Shown here in pieces: positions 42,200 to 51,346 of a stretch of 64,000 nucleotides of DNA. Within the stretch, counting starts at the first letter, position 1, and the number at the start of each line of letters is the position of its first letter. Under the pieces are notes generated by a model, which had not been told where the DNA came from, did not search any database, and saw only the letters and a list, made by a program, of their open reading frames with translations. Source of the stretch: Streptomyces sp. HUAS 15-9 (lineage in GTDB: Bacteria; Actinomycetota; Actinomycetes; Streptomycetales; Streptomycetaceae). The position numbers were made by a program, and so were the translations under genes. The DNA lies in the NCBI RefSeq assembly GCF_025642155.1, contig NZ_CP106798.1, forward strand, positions 372,001-436,000, written 5' to 3'.

Positions 42200-42791
42200 A
42201 CACGCCGCAGGAAACCTCTATCTGCGCCCCAGCGTGCAGACCGCGGCCAAGCTGCTGGTCGTGGGCCACTTCGCGGTCGGCAAGACCACCCTCGTCGGCG
42301 CGCTCTCCGAGATCCGGCCGCTGCGCACCGAGGAGGTCATGACCGAGGCCGGCGCACTCGTCGACGACCTGGCCGGCATGAAGGACAAGACGACCACCAC
42401 CGTCGCCCTGGACTTCGGCCGTCTGACCCTCAACGACCGCCTGGTGCTCTATCTCTTCGGCACCCCCGGCCAGCAGCGCTTCACCCAGCTGTGGCAGGAC
42501 ATGACCCGCGGCGCGCTCGGCGCCCTCGTCCTCGCGGACACCCGGCGGCTGAACCAGTCATTCGAGGTCATGGGCGTACTGGAGGAGCTCGGACTGCCGT
42601 ACGCGGTCGCCCTCAACCAGTTCGACGACGCACCCTCGCACGACCTCGACGAGATACGCGAGGCCCTCGACCTGCTCCCCGAGACCCCGCTCGTCCGCTG
42701 CGACGCCCGCGACCGGATCTCGTCCACACACGCCCTGATCGCCCTCGTGGAATACCTCCTGACCCGCACCGGCACACTGGAGAACGCGTGA
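42177..42791 (+). CDS. cvnD: Conservon small GTPase
   Basis: The product has 204 residues. G1 is GHFAVGKTT, G3 is FGTPGQQRF and the G4 position reads NQFD in place of NKxD, usual for this MglA-like family. GGAGG lies 6 bases before ATG 42177, inside cvnC. It is the switch component of the G-protein-like conservon complex. Its stop overlaps the P450 start (GTGA). Confidence 0.93.
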   Translation: MGSAPASEHAAGNLYLRPSVQTAAKLLVVGHFAVGKTTLVGALSEIRPLRTEEVMTEAGALVDDLAGMKDKTTTTVALDFGRLTLNDRLVLYLFGTPGQQRFTQLWQDMTRGALGALVLADTRRLNQSFEVMGVLEELGLPYAVALNQFDDAPSHDLDEIREALDLLPETPLVRCDARDRISSTHALIALVEYLLTRTGTLENA

Positions 42792-44146
42792 CCTCGCCAA
42801 CACCACCACCGCGCTGCCCCGCCCACGAGCCCCTGTACGGGCCGGAGTTCGCGGCCGACCCCGCGGCCGCCTACCGACGGCTGCGGGCCGCGGGCCCCAT
42901 CGCGCCGGTCGAACTCGCGCCCGGCGTACACGCATCGCTCGTCGTCGGCTACGAGGCGGCCCTGCACGTCCTGCGCAGCCCCGAGACCTTCTCCAAGGAC
43001 CCCCGCCGCTGGCAGGACCTGGCGGACGGCACCGTCCCCATGGACAGCCCGGTCGTCCCGATGATGATGTACCGGCCGAACGCCCTGTGGACCGACGGCG
43101 CCGAGCACCGCAGACTGCGCGACGCGATCACGGACAGCCTGGCCCAGGTCGATCCCAACACGCTGCGCGGCTACGTCGAGACCAGTGCCGACACCCTGAT
43201 CGACCGGATCGCGCCGGCCGGGAAGGCCGACCTGCTCGGCGAGTACGCCCAGGTCCTGCCGCTGCTGGTGTTCAACCGGCTGTTCGGCTGCCCGCCCGAG
43301 TACGGGGTGCGGCTGGTCGAGGGGATGTCCGGGATCTTCGACGGCGTGGACGCCGAGAAGGCGAACGAACTGCTCGCCACGACCCTGCTCGACCTCGTGA
43401 CGCTGAAGCGGGCCCGGCCCGGGCAGGACGTCACGTCCTGGCTCATGGCCCATCCTGCCGCACTGACGGACGAGGAGATGGTCCACAGCCTGGTCCTGCT
43501 GATGGGCGCGGGCACCGAGCCCCAGCAGAACCTCATCGCGAACAGTCTGCGGCTGCTGCTGTCCGACGACCGGTTCGAAGGCACCCTGTCCGGCGGCAGC
43601 CTGCCGGTGGAGGACGCCCTCGACGAGGTGCTGTGGACCGACCCGCCCATGGCCAACTACGCCGTGCACTATCCCGTGCACGACGTCGTCCACGACGGGG
43701 TGACCCTGCGGGTCGGCCACCCCATCGTGGTCAGCCTCGCCGCCGCCAACACCGACCCGTTGCTGACGTCGGATCAGCGCGCCGGCAACCGCGCCCATTT
43801 GGCATGGAGCGCGGGCCCGCACACCTGCCCGGCCCAGACTCCGGCCCGGCTGATCGCGGCGGTGGCGGTCGAGAAACTGCTCGACCGCCTCCCTGATGTC
43901 GAACTGGCCGTCCCCGTGGAGGAGTTGACCTGGCGGCCCGGTCCGTTCCACCGGGCGCTGGCCGCACTCCCCGTCGTCTATCCGGCGGCCCCACTCCTGC
44001 CACCCGCCGAGTCCACCACGGACGACGACCGGTCCACGCGGCACACGAGTGCGTCATCGGACGTACGGCCGCCCACCGCGCCGCCGGCAAGCCGCACCGG
44101 CAGCGGCTGGTTGGCGCGGCTGCGGTCCTGGTGGCGCGGGGAGTGA
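42788..44146 (+). CDS. cvnE: Conservon cytochrome P450, CYP157-like, lacking the ExxR motif
   Basis: The product has 452 residues. The haem-binding loop AWSAGPHTCPAQ provides Cys347. The K-helix motif ExxR is replaced by E280-V-L-W283, and the I-helix reads GAGTEPQQN in place of AGxET. The CYP157 family of Streptomyces conservons is known to lack ExxR, and this gene fits that family in sequence and context. Its catalytic ability is unproven. A long Thr/Ser/Pro-rich tail ends in WLARLRSWWRGE, possibly a membrane-contact helix. It starts at GTG 42788 overlapping cvnD and ends directly against the stop of the convergent CYP154-like gene. Confidence 0.9.
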   Translation: MTSPTPPPRCPAHEPLYGPEFAADPAAAYRRLRAAGPIAPVELAPGVHASLVVGYEAALHVLRSPETFSKDPRRWQDLADGTVPMDSPVVPMMMYRPNALWTDGAEHRRLRDAITDSLAQVDPNTLRGYVETSADTLIDRIAPAGKADLLGEYAQVLPLLVFNRLFGCPPEYGVRLVEGMSGIFDGVDAEKANELLATTLLDLVTLKRARPGQDVTSWLMAHPAALTDEEMVHSLVLLMGAGTEPQQNLIANSLRLLLSDDRFEGTLSGGSLPVEDALDEVLWTDPPMANYAVHYPVHDVVHDGVTLRVGHPIVVSLAAANTDPLLTSDQRAGNRAHLAWSAGPHTCPAQTPARLIAAVAVEKLLDRLPDVELAVPVEELTWRPGPFHRALAALPVVYPAAPLLPPAESTTDDDRSTRHTSASSDVRPPTAPPASRTGSGWLARLRSWWRGE

Positions 44147-45391
44147 TCAGGACAGCTGTGCGGGAAGCACGCGGTGGCCGTTGGAGATGAAGGAGTCGAC
44201 GGGCTCCAGTTCCCCCTCCTTGACGGCGAGACGGAGCCCGGGGAAGCGCTCGAAGAGCGCCGGGAGCGCGATCCGGGCCTCCAGCCGCCCCAGCGGGGCA
44301 CCGAGGCAGAAGTGCACGCCGTAGCCGAACGCCAGATGCTCCTTGTCGGCGCGGGCGACGTCGAACCTGTCGGCGTCCGCGCCGTACCTCTCGGGGTCAC
44401 GTCCGGCGGCGGCATACGCGGCGAGGATCGCCTCCCCCTTGCCGATCACCACGCCGGCCGGGCCGCCGAACTCCTCCATGCGGAGGTCCTCCACGGCGTA
44501 CCGCAACGGCAGGCTGGCGACCGGCGCCTCCACACGCAGCGCCTCCTCGATCGCGTCGTCCCAGGAAGCGCCGCCCGAGCGGACCTGGGCGAGCTGATCC
44601 GGGTGGGTGAGCAACAGATGGATGGCGTTGTCGATGAGGTTGACCGTGGTCTCGTGGCCGGCACTCACCATGAGTGCCAGAGTGTCGAGCAACTCCTGTT
44701 CGCTCAGGCGGGTGTCGCCCTCGTCGTCGCGGGCCGCGATGAGGGCCGAGGTCAGGTCGTCGCCGGGCGACCGCCGTTTGAGGGCCACCAGTTCACCGAG
44801 CGCGGCGTAGAGCCGGGCGTAGATGTCCGTGACCTCCTCCGGGCTGGCGGAGGTGTGGAAGACGCCGTCCACGACGGCCCGGAGTTCCTCGCCCTGCTCC
44901 TCGGGCAGCCCGAACAGCTCGCTGATCACCTGGATCGGCAGGGGGTAACAGAACCCCTCCCGCAGATCGACCACCGAATTCCGCCGCCCGGCCTCCTCCA
45001 GTCCGTCGAGCAGCGTCTTGGTGATCTCCTCGATCCGGGGCTGGAGCGCCGCCGTGCGACGGGCGGTGAACGCCTTGGCGACCAGGGAGCGCAGCCGCTT
45101 GTGCTCACCGCCGTACGCGGTGAACATGTTCTGCACCGCGACCCAGGTGAACAGCGGCCATTCCGGGGACACTTCACCGTTGATCCAGCGCGGCCAGTGG
45201 CGGCGCGGGTCCTTCGACACCCGTGGGTCGGTGAGCAGGCGTTTGAGCAGCTCAGGACTGCTGACGGCCCATGCCTCGACACCGCCGGGAAGTTCCACGA
45301 GGGTGACTGGTCCCCTCTCGCGGATCCGGGCAGCCTCGGCGTGGATGTCACCGCCGGTCGCGTCGATGACTAAGGGGCGGGGGTCTCCCAT
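44147..45391 (-). CDS. Cytochrome P450, CYP154-like
   Basis: The product has 414 residues. All P450 marks are present: I-helix MVSAGHETTVN, K-helix EEALR (ExxR), and haem loop FGYGVHFCLGAPLGRLEARI. The N-terminal GDIHAEAARIRERGPVTLVE is typical of CYP154, the usual partner of CYP157 next to conservons. GGGAGG lies 5 bases before ATG 45391, better placed than for GTG 45394. Here it is on the opposite strand, stop against stop with cvnE, so it has its own promoter. Substrates in the family include steroids and macrolide precursors; none can be assigned. Confidence 0.92.
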   Translation of the reverse strand: MGDPRPLVIDATGGDIHAEAARIRERGPVTLVELPGGVEAWAVSSPELLKRLLTDPRVSKDPRRHWPRWINGEVSPEWPLFTWVAVQNMFTAYGGEHKRLRSLVAKAFTARRTAALQPRIEEITKTLLDGLEEAGRRNSVVDLREGFCYPLPIQVISELFGLPEEQGEELRAVVDGVFHTSASPEEVTDIYARLYAALGELVALKRRSPGDDLTSALIAARDDEGDTRLSEQELLDTLALMVSAGHETTVNLIDNAIHLLLTHPDQLAQVRSGGASWDDAIEEALRVEAPVASLPLRYAVEDLRMEEFGGPAGVVIGKGEAILAAYAAAGRDPERYGADADRFDVARADKEHLAFGYGVHFCLGAPLGRLEARIALPALFERFPGLRLAVKEGELEPVDSFISNGHRVLPAQLS

Positions 45392-45556
45392 CACGGCCTC
45401 CCAGGCACTCGGACTTCTGTACGAACCGTAAAGCTACGTGGCCGTAGCGTGTCCGCACGAGACCGCCCGGGGCACGCTGCGTACCGCCACAACTTCCGTG
45501 CGCGTGACTGCAAGTCGCCGTGGTGGTGCGGGCTTCGCCGAATCCATGGCTCACCA

Positions 45557-46375
45557 TCAGGTGGCGTCCGGAGCCCGGTGATCGTCAGGGCTCACGCACG
45601 CCCTCGAGTCCGGGTCCGGAAGGTAGCTCGCGAGGCCCCGGAGGATGATCTCCAAGCCGATGTCGAACCTCTCGTCGGAGGAGTCCGTCACCATCAGCCC
45701 GGACAGGGCGCGCAGATGGGGAAAGTCCGTCGCGGGCAGGGACGCGAAGTAGTTCTGCATCTCGTCGGCCATCTCGCGCCAGTCGGGGCGGGCCATGGAG
45801 GCATCGTCACCGCCGTGCTGGGCGGCCCGGTCCTGCCACATGCCCTCCTCCAGGACGAACCCGTCGATGTAGGTGGAGATGAGGTCACCGGCCTCCGCGG
45901 CGATACGGTCGGGCAGCCCGGCGGTACGGAAGACGGCGAGCAACGCCTCGACGTGCGGCAGCAGTTCGGCGGTGAAGGGGACATGACCCATGGAGATCCG
46001 GGCCATGTCCCGGTGGGTCAGCAGGCGCTGCCGTGCGGAACGGGCGAAGTCCCGCAGTTGCTCCTGCCACCGCTCCGGATCGGGTGCGGGCATCTCGAAG
46101 CCGTCGAAGAGGCGCGTGTACATCAGCTCCAGAAGGTCGTCCTTGGAGCTGACGTGGGCGTAGAGGGCGGAGACCGCGACGCCCAGTTCGGCCGCCACCT
46201 GACGCATCGACAGCCCGTCCAGCCCCTGGCGGTCCAGCACGGCGAAGGCGGCCTCGACGACTCGTTCGCGCGACAGCGGGGCGCGCGCGGGGACGACGCG
46301 GGCACGAGCGGGGCGCTCGCGTTCCCAGGGGGACGGCGGAGGGGATGCGGGGGTGCCGGCGGCCGCGTCGGTCAT
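45557..46375 (-). CDS. TetR/AcrR family regulator of the adjacent efflux gene
   Basis: The product has 272 residues. The N-terminal ~35 residues are Pro/Arg-rich; then comes the HTH (LSMRQVAAELGVAVSALYAH, VSSKDDLLELMY) and a TetR_C_1 ligand domain. It is divergent from a DHA2 drug transporter, the classical repressor/pump pair. Three GAAC-N3-GTTC sites occupy the gap, one near its own start and two near the pump. Confidence 0.9.
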   Translation of the reverse strand: MTDAAAGTPASPPPSPWERERPARARVVPARAPLSRERVVEAAFAVLDRQGLDGLSMRQVAAELGVAVSALYAHVSSKDDLLELMYTRLFDGFEMPAPDPERWQEQLRDFARSARQRLLTHRDMARISMGHVPFTAELLPHVEALLAVFRTAGLPDRIAAEAGDLISTYIDGFVLEEGMWQDRAAQHGGDDASMARPDWREMADEMQNYFASLPATDFPHLRALSGLMVTDSSDERFDIGLEIILRGLASYLPDPDSRACVSPDDHRAPDAT

Positions 46376-46397
46376 ACGGACAGTCTAGGCGTCGGGA

Positions 46398-46408
46398 GAA
46401 CAGTGTTC
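46398..46408. promoter_or_regulatory. TetR operator copy A
   Basis: GAAC-AGT-GTTC inside the perfect 13-bp palindrome AGAACAGTGTTCT (46397-46409), 23 bp before the TetR ATG. Same core as copies at 46489 and 46527. Confidence 0.7.
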
Positions 46409-46445
46409 TTCCCGGGCGAGCGGCGTTCACCCGCCACACCCAAAC

Positions 46446-46485
46446 GCGATATATCTTGCCTGCGCGCAAAGTTGCGCTATATCTT
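46446..46485. repeat. Two AT-rich direct repeats 28 bp apart in the TetR/pump promoter
   Basis: GCGATATATCTT (46446-46457) and GCGCTATATCTT (46474-46485) match at 11 of 12 positions. They lie between operator copies A and B and may be promoter elements (TATATC) or sites for another protein. Confidence 0.5.
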
Positions 46486-46488
46486 AAT

Positions 46489-46499
46489 GAACACCGTTC
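46489..46499. promoter_or_regulatory. TetR operator copy B
   Basis: GAAC-ACC-GTTC, followed by TCC as in copy C. Upstream of the DHA2 transporter. Confidence 0.65.
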
Positions 46500-46526
46500 T
46501 CCAAGTGAGCGCTGTTCTGTTATGGT

Positions 46527-46537
46527 GAACAGCGTTC
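46527..46537. promoter_or_regulatory. TetR operator copy C
   Basis: GAAC-AGC-GTTC, followed by TCC, 38 bp after copy B and 77 bp before the transporter ATG. Confidence 0.68.
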
Positions 46538-46613
46538 TCCCGATTCCACACCCATCCGTCCCACCGCGCCCACGGGTCCTCACCTCGGCGCGGCCCTGTC
46601 GCGAGGAGTTCCG

Positions 46614-48326
46614 ATGTCCACCACCGGTGTCGCGTCCGCCGAGACAGCCACCGACTCCCCAGCGCCCTACGGATGGCGCTGGGCTGCGCTCTTCGTGATC
46701 CTCGCGGCCGAGGTGATGGACCTCCTCGACGCCGTCGTCACGAACATCGCCGGCCCCTCCATGCGGGCCGACCTGGGCGGCGGTGCCTCCACCTTGCAGT
46801 GGCTCGCCGCCGCGTACACGCTCTCGATGGCCGTCGGGCTCGTCACCGGAGGGCGGCTCGGGGACATCCACGGGCGCCGCCGGATGTTCCTGGTGGGGGC
46901 CGCAGGCTTCACCCTGGGGTCGCTGCTGTGCGCGATATCCGCGTCACCCGAGATGCTGATCGCCGCACGCGTCGTGCAGGGACTGTTCGGGGCGGTGATG
47001 CTGCCGCAAGGCCTCGGCATGATCAAGGAGATGTTCCCGCCGAAGGAGTCGCAGAAGGCCTTCGGCATGTTCGGCCCGGTCATGGGACTGTCCGCGGTGT
47101 GCGGGCCGATCCTCGCGGGCTGGCTCGTCGACGCCGACTACTTCGGCACCGGCTGGCGGATGATCTTCCTGATCAACCTGCCGCTGGGCGCCGCGGCCAT
47201 CCTCGGTGCCCTGCGCTACCTGCCGAGGGGCCGGTCCGGGAGCAAGCCGCGCCTCGACATCCCCGGCATGCTCATGGTCTCGCTGGCCGCGCTGCTCATC
47301 ATCTTCCCGCTGGTCCAGGGCCGTGAGTACGACTGGCCCATGTGGACGTTCCTGATGATGGCCGCCTCGGTGTTCGTCTTCGTCGCCTTCGGCCGGTACG
47401 AGTCGCGCCGCAGCAGGGCCGGCCGGGACCCGCTGGTCGTCCCCAGCCTCTTCCGCAAGCGTGGATTCAGCGGCGGCATGACCCTCGGGCTGGTCTTCTT
47501 CTCGACCATGCAGGGCTTCATGCTGGTCTTCAACCTCTACACCCAGATCGGCCTCGGCTACGCGCCGCTCAAGGCCGGACTGGTGATGGTGCCCTGGTCG
47601 GGCGGAATGATCGTCGGCTTCGGGGTCGCTCAGGGTGTCGTCCGGTTCGGACGGGCCGTCCTGCAGGCGGGCACGCTGGTCATGGCCCTCGGTGTGTTCG
47701 GCGTGTGGCTGACCCTCGACATGGTGGGAAGCGGTGTCGGCCCCTGGCAGCTCCTGCCGTCCCTCCTCGTCACCGGCATCGGGATGGGCCTGCTCATGGC
47801 GCCGTTCTTCGACATCGTGCTCGCCAGTGTCGAGCAGCACGAGACGGGCTCGGCGTCCGGCACGATGACCGCGATACAGCAGCTCGGCGGCGCCTTCGGC
47901 GTAGCCGTCCTCGGCACCGTGTTCTTCGGTCTGCTGGGCGGCGGGATCGGCTCCGCCGTCGACCACCACTCGGACGGCCTGCGCAGGCAGCTTGCCGCGG
48001 CGCACGTCGCGCCCGCCGCTCAGGAGCGCATCGTGGCGGACCTGCGGACCTGCACCTCGGACCGCGCCGTGGCCAAGGATCCCGCCGCGACACCGGCGTC
48101 CTGCGCGCGCCTGGAGAAGGACACCCGCTCCGCCGCGATCTCGCCCCAGGCCGGCGAGCGGATACCCGGCGCGCTGAAGACCACCGCGTCGTCGGCCTTC
48201 CGGACCGGTTTCGGCTCCGTCATGAAGACACTGCTGTGGATCGTCGACGGCATGCTCGCCCTGACTTTCCTGCTCGCGTTCCTCCTGCCGCGCCACGCAC
48301 GTCCCGAGGGGTCCGTTGGGCACTGA
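46614..48326 (+). CDS. DHA2-family MFS multidrug efflux transporter
   Basis: The product has 570 residues and 14 helices of the EmrB/QacA type. Motif A-like GRLGDIHGRRRMFLVGAAGF, motif C-like GPVMGLSAVCGPILAGWL and the typical long final loop (about 455-530) with two cysteines are visible. It exports drugs by proton antiport. GAGGAG lies 5 bases before the ATG. Regulation by the divergent TetR is supported by operator copies B and C in its promoter. Confidence 0.92.
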   Translation: MSTTGVASAETATDSPAPYGWRWAALFVILAAEVMDLLDAVVTNIAGPSMRADLGGGASTLQWLAAAYTLSMAVGLVTGGRLGDIHGRRRMFLVGAAGFTLGSLLCAISASPEMLIAARVVQGLFGAVMLPQGLGMIKEMFPPKESQKAFGMFGPVMGLSAVCGPILAGWLVDADYFGTGWRMIFLINLPLGAAAILGALRYLPRGRSGSKPRLDIPGMLMVSLAALLIIFPLVQGREYDWPMWTFLMMAASVFVFVAFGRYESRRSRAGRDPLVVPSLFRKRGFSGGMTLGLVFFSTMQGFMLVFNLYTQIGLGYAPLKAGLVMVPWSGGMIVGFGVAQGVVRFGRAVLQAGTLVMALGVFGVWLTLDMVGSGVGPWQLLPSLLVTGIGMGLLMAPFFDIVLASVEQHETGSASGTMTAIQQLGGAFGVAVLGTVFFGLLGGGIGSAVDHHSDGLRRQLAAAHVAPAAQERIVADLRTCTSDRAVAKDPAATPASCARLEKDTRSAAISPQAGERIPGALKTTASSAFRTGFGSVMKTLLWIVDGMLALTFLLAFLLPRHARPEGSVGH

Positions 48327-48514
48327 GCCGTGGCCGCACCGGGGGCTGCCCGTCGTCCCCGCCGCAACCGCCCCGGATCAGAAAGGCGCCGGGCAGGCGC
48401 GGAATTGTTTGCGCCCGTCAGGTGCTGATGGAGCCAGAAGGAAGGCAGGGGATACCGACGGCGGGCGAGCCGAACAATCCCTGATGACCGACGAAAGACA
48501 TCGAAGGGGCCGAC

Positions 48515-49027
48515 ATGGCAGCGCAGACGCAGAGGGCCGTACTGGCGGGCGGATGTTTCTGGGGGATGCAGGACCTCATCCGCCGGCTCCCGGGCGTGAC
48601 GGCGACCCGGGTCGGATACACCGGAGGTGACGTGCCGAACGCGACGTACCGTAACCACGGCACCCACGCGGAGGCCATCGAGATCCTCTTCGACCCCGAG
48701 CAGACCGACTACCGCGCGCTCCTGGAGTTCTTCTTCCAGATCCACGACCCGAGCACCGAGAACCGCCAGGGCAACGACATCGGTCTCAGCTACCGTTCGG
48801 CGATCTACTACGTGGACGACGAGCAGAAGAGGATCGCGGAGGACACCATCGCGGACGTGGACGCCTCCGGACTGTGGCCGGGCAAGGTCGTCACCGAGGT
48901 GGAGCCGGTCGGCCCCTTCTGGGAGGCCGAACCCGAGCACCAGGACTACCTGGAGCGCTACCCCGACGGCTACACCTGCCACTTCCCGCGCCCGGGATGG
49001 CGACTGCCGTCCCGCAAGGAGGGCTGA
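48515..49027 (+). CDS. msrA: Peptide-methionine (S)-S-oxide reductase
   Basis: The product has 170 residues. The catalytic GGCFWGMQD near the N-terminus and the conserved [22 protein letters not shown] and [20 protein letters not shown] segments identify MsrA, which repairs oxidised methionine. The second Cys near the C-terminus (YTCHFP) may resolve the sulfenic acid. AAGGGG lies about 6 bases before the ATG. It stands alone, 188 bp after the efflux gene. Confidence 0.96.
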   Translation: MAAQTQRAVLAGGCFWGMQDLIRRLPGVTATRVGYTGGDVPNATYRNHGTHAEAIEILFDPEQTDYRALLEFFFQIHDPSTENRQGNDIGLSYRSAIYYVDDEQKRIAEDTIADVDASGLWPGKVVTEVEPVGPFWEAEPEHQDYLERYPDGYTCHFPRPGWRLPSRKEG

Positions 49028-49164
49028 GCGCGCGGGAGCCCCAGGGCGCCCGCGTCCGTTCCGGTCCTACCCGTGTTTCCGAGGATCGGGGTCGGCCGGC
49101 GGTGTGACCACGGATGGCCTGTGCGCGGCGCCCGTCGCTCGGGAACGATCCTCGACCGTCGTTC

Positions 49165-49199
49165 GTCTACAGTGACATAGACGGTCTACATTCCTGTAG
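49165..49199. promoter_or_regulatory. Dense symmetric elements upstream of response regulator
   Basis: In 35 bp there are GTCTA-N8-TAGAC (49165-49182), TAGAC-G-GTCTA (49178-49188) and CTACA-TTCC-TGTAG (49186-49199), plus the direct repeat GTCTACA (49165 and 49184). They lie 105-139 bp before the response-regulator ATG in a 276-bp gap after msrA. The binding protein is unknown. Confidence 0.5.
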
Positions 49200-49303
49200 T
49201 CATCCTTTCGGCCTGTGCGCTCCCGCATGCGCGGAAAGGGCTCGTCGCGCACGACCACTGCTGATCGCACCTACGACCATGACCGGAGGACCGACAGAGG
49301 ATC

Positions 49304-49969
49304 ATGCACTCCAAGATCCTGGTGGTTGAGGACGATCACGCCCTGCGGGACGTGCTGCGGCGGGGCCTGCTGGAGGAGGACTTCGAGCCCGTCCTCGCCC
49401 CCGACGGCGCCAGCGCCCTGCGGCTGGCGACCGACGGCATCGCGGCGGCCGTACTGGATGTCGGCCTGCCGGACGCGGACGGACGGGACGTGTGCCAGGC
49501 CATGCGGGCCAACGGCTTCTTCGCCCCCGTGATCTTCCTGACCGCCCGGCACCAACTCACCGACCGTCTGTCGGGCTTCTCCGCCGGGGGCGACGACTAC
49601 CTGCCCAAGCCCTTCCACCTCGCCGAACTCGCCGCCAGACTGCGTGCCGCGCTGAGACGGGCCGCCCCGCGGTCCTGCGCCACCACCGGCGATCTGGTGC
49701 TGGACGCGGTGGATCACAGTGCGACCGTGCACGACGGTGCGCGCTTCGACCTCTCCCCGACGGAGTTCCGGCTGCTGGCCACGCTCGTTGCCGCGGACGG
49801 GGCCCTCGTGCGCCGCCGTGACCTGGTGCGGGCCGGCTGGCCCGAGGGCGCGCAGGTCAGCGACAACACTCTGGACCAGTATCTGAGCCGACTGCGCCGC
49901 AAACTGCGCGCAGCGAGCAGCCGTCTGACGATCGATACGGCGCGTGGGGTCGGACACCGCCTGTCATGA
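49304..49969 (+). CDS. OmpR-family response regulator
   Basis: The product has 221 residues. Receiver: ILVVEDDHALRDVLRRGLLE, phospho-Asp in AAVLDVGLPDADG, Lys in DDYLPKPFHLAELAAR. The DNA-binding winged helix ends with TIDTARGVGHRL. GAGG lies 4 bases before the ATG. Its stop overlaps the kinase ATG. Candidate targets are the two convergent DUF347 genes, each preceded by the 16-bp element TCAGGATGCGTTCAGG with 11-bp periodicity. Confidence 0.94.
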   Translation: MHSKILVVEDDHALRDVLRRGLLEEDFEPVLAPDGASALRLATDGIAAAVLDVGLPDADGRDVCQAMRANGFFAPVIFLTARHQLTDRLSGFSAGGDDYLPKPFHLAELAARLRAALRRAAPRSCATTGDLVLDAVDHSATVHDGARFDLSPTEFRLLATLVAADGALVRRRDLVRAGWPEGAQVSDNTLDQYLSRLRRKLRAASSRLTIDTARGVGHRLS

Positions 49970-51345
49970 ACCGTGCTTCCCGCATCGTCGGTCGCCTGGC
50001 CCCGCGCACCCTGCAAGGCCGGCTCTCCCTCGTGGCACTGGCCGCCGCCGCACTGCTGATGACGGTCCTGACCGTGGCGTTCAACGCCGTGATGGACGAA
50101 CATCTGCAACGCCAGGCCGACGACGAGTTGCGCACCAGAGCGGCAGCGGTGACCACGACGGTCGACACCAGCGGTCCCCGGGTGCGCGTCCTGGAAACCG
50201 TCAACGACCGTCTCCTCGACGCGAACGTGTGGATCTACGCCGACAACCACCTGCTGGAAAAGCCGCCGTCCCCCACCGTCGGGGGCCCGGTGGCCCGGGC
50301 CGCCGACCGGCTCGCCGCACAGCGAGAGCACGCCTGCACGACCGTCGACGGTCACCGGCCCGTCCGGCTGTGCTCCCAGCCGCTTCCCGGCCGCGACGCC
50401 AGAGCCACTGTCGTCACCGCTCTGGACCTGGCTCCGTACCGGAGTTCGGCCGACACCCTGCTGCTGGGGTCGCTGGTCCTGGACGCTGTGATGCTCGGAT
50501 GCACGTACGTACTCACGCGCCTGTCCGTCGGCCGGGCACTGCGACCGGTGCGGGCGATGACCGACCGGGCGACGCAGTGGAGCGCCGCGGGCTCCGACGA
50601 CCGCTTCGCCACGGAGGATCACCCGGTCGAACTCGCCCGCCTGGGTGGCTCACTGGACGCACTTCTGGACCGCATACGCACCGTACTGCGCCACGAACGG
50701 CAGTTGACGGGGGAGCTCTCCCACGAACTGCGCACGCCGCTCACCCGGATCATCATGGAACTCGACTGGTGGCAGGCCCGTCCGCGCACGGACGCCCAGA
50801 CCCGCGCCACCCATGAGGTGATCGCGGAGGCCGCGCAGTCCATGCGCACGATCTGCGACACGCTCCTCGACGACGCCCGCGAGAGTGCGCTCAACCCGGC
50901 GACGGCCGCCACAACGACCGACGTCGTGCCCCTCCTGAGCCGCCTGCTCCAGCACCTCGACCCACCGGATCGAGTCAAAACCACGGTGGAGGCGGACCCG
51001 CAGGTAGTGGAGGCGGGAGTCGCACCCGCTCTCCTCGAACGCATCCTCAGCCCGCTGCTCGCCAACGCCGTCCGCTACGCCCGCTCCAGCGTGACCGTGT
51101 CCGCGCGGCGCCTGCCCAGTGCGGTGCGGATCGATGTCGTCGACGACGGCCCCGGTGTACCGGAGGCGTTCACGGCGGAGTTGTTCCAGCCCGGCCGACG
51201 CGCCGACGCCGACGACGGGCACGACGGTGCGGGCCTCGGGCTGCCGCTCGCGCGACGTCTGGCCCGCACCGTCGGCGGCGAGGTCTCCTACGACCCCGGG
51301 CATGCGCCCGGGGCCAGGTTCACGGTCAGCGTCCCTTCCGGGTGA
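49966..51345 (+). CDS. Sensor histidine kinase
   Basis: The product has 459 residues. Transmembrane helices at about 20-42 and 160-180 flank a sensor of about 115 residues with two cysteines (HACTTVDGH and VRLCSQ) that could form a disulphide. HAMP follows, then the H-box LTGELSHELRTPLTRIIMEL and ATPase boxes (LLANAVRY, DDGPGVP, GAGLGLPLA). It forms an operon with the response regulator. It is convergent with the DUF347 gene, whose stop is 1 bp away. Confidence 0.94.
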   Translation: MNRASRIVGRLAPRTLQGRLSLVALAAAALLMTVLTVAFNAVMDEHLQRQADDELRTRAAAVTTTVDTSGPRVRVLETVNDRLLDANVWIYADNHLLEKPPSPTVGGPVARAADRLAAQREHACTTVDGHRPVRLCSQPLPGRDARATVVTALDLAPYRSSADTLLLGSLVLDAVMLGCTYVLTRLSVGRALRPVRAMTDRATQWSAAGSDDRFATEDHPVELARLGGSLDALLDRIRTVLRHERQLTGELSHELRTPLTRIIMELDWWQARPRTDAQTRATHEVIAEAAQSMRTICDTLLDDARESALNPATAATTTDVVPLLSRLLQHLDPPDRVKTTVEADPQVVEAGVAPALLERILSPLLANAVRYARSSVTVSARRLPSAVRIDVVDDGPGVPEAFTAELFQPGRRADADDGHDGAGLGLPLARRLARTVGGEVSYDPGHAPGARFTVSVPSG

Positions 51346-51346
51346 C

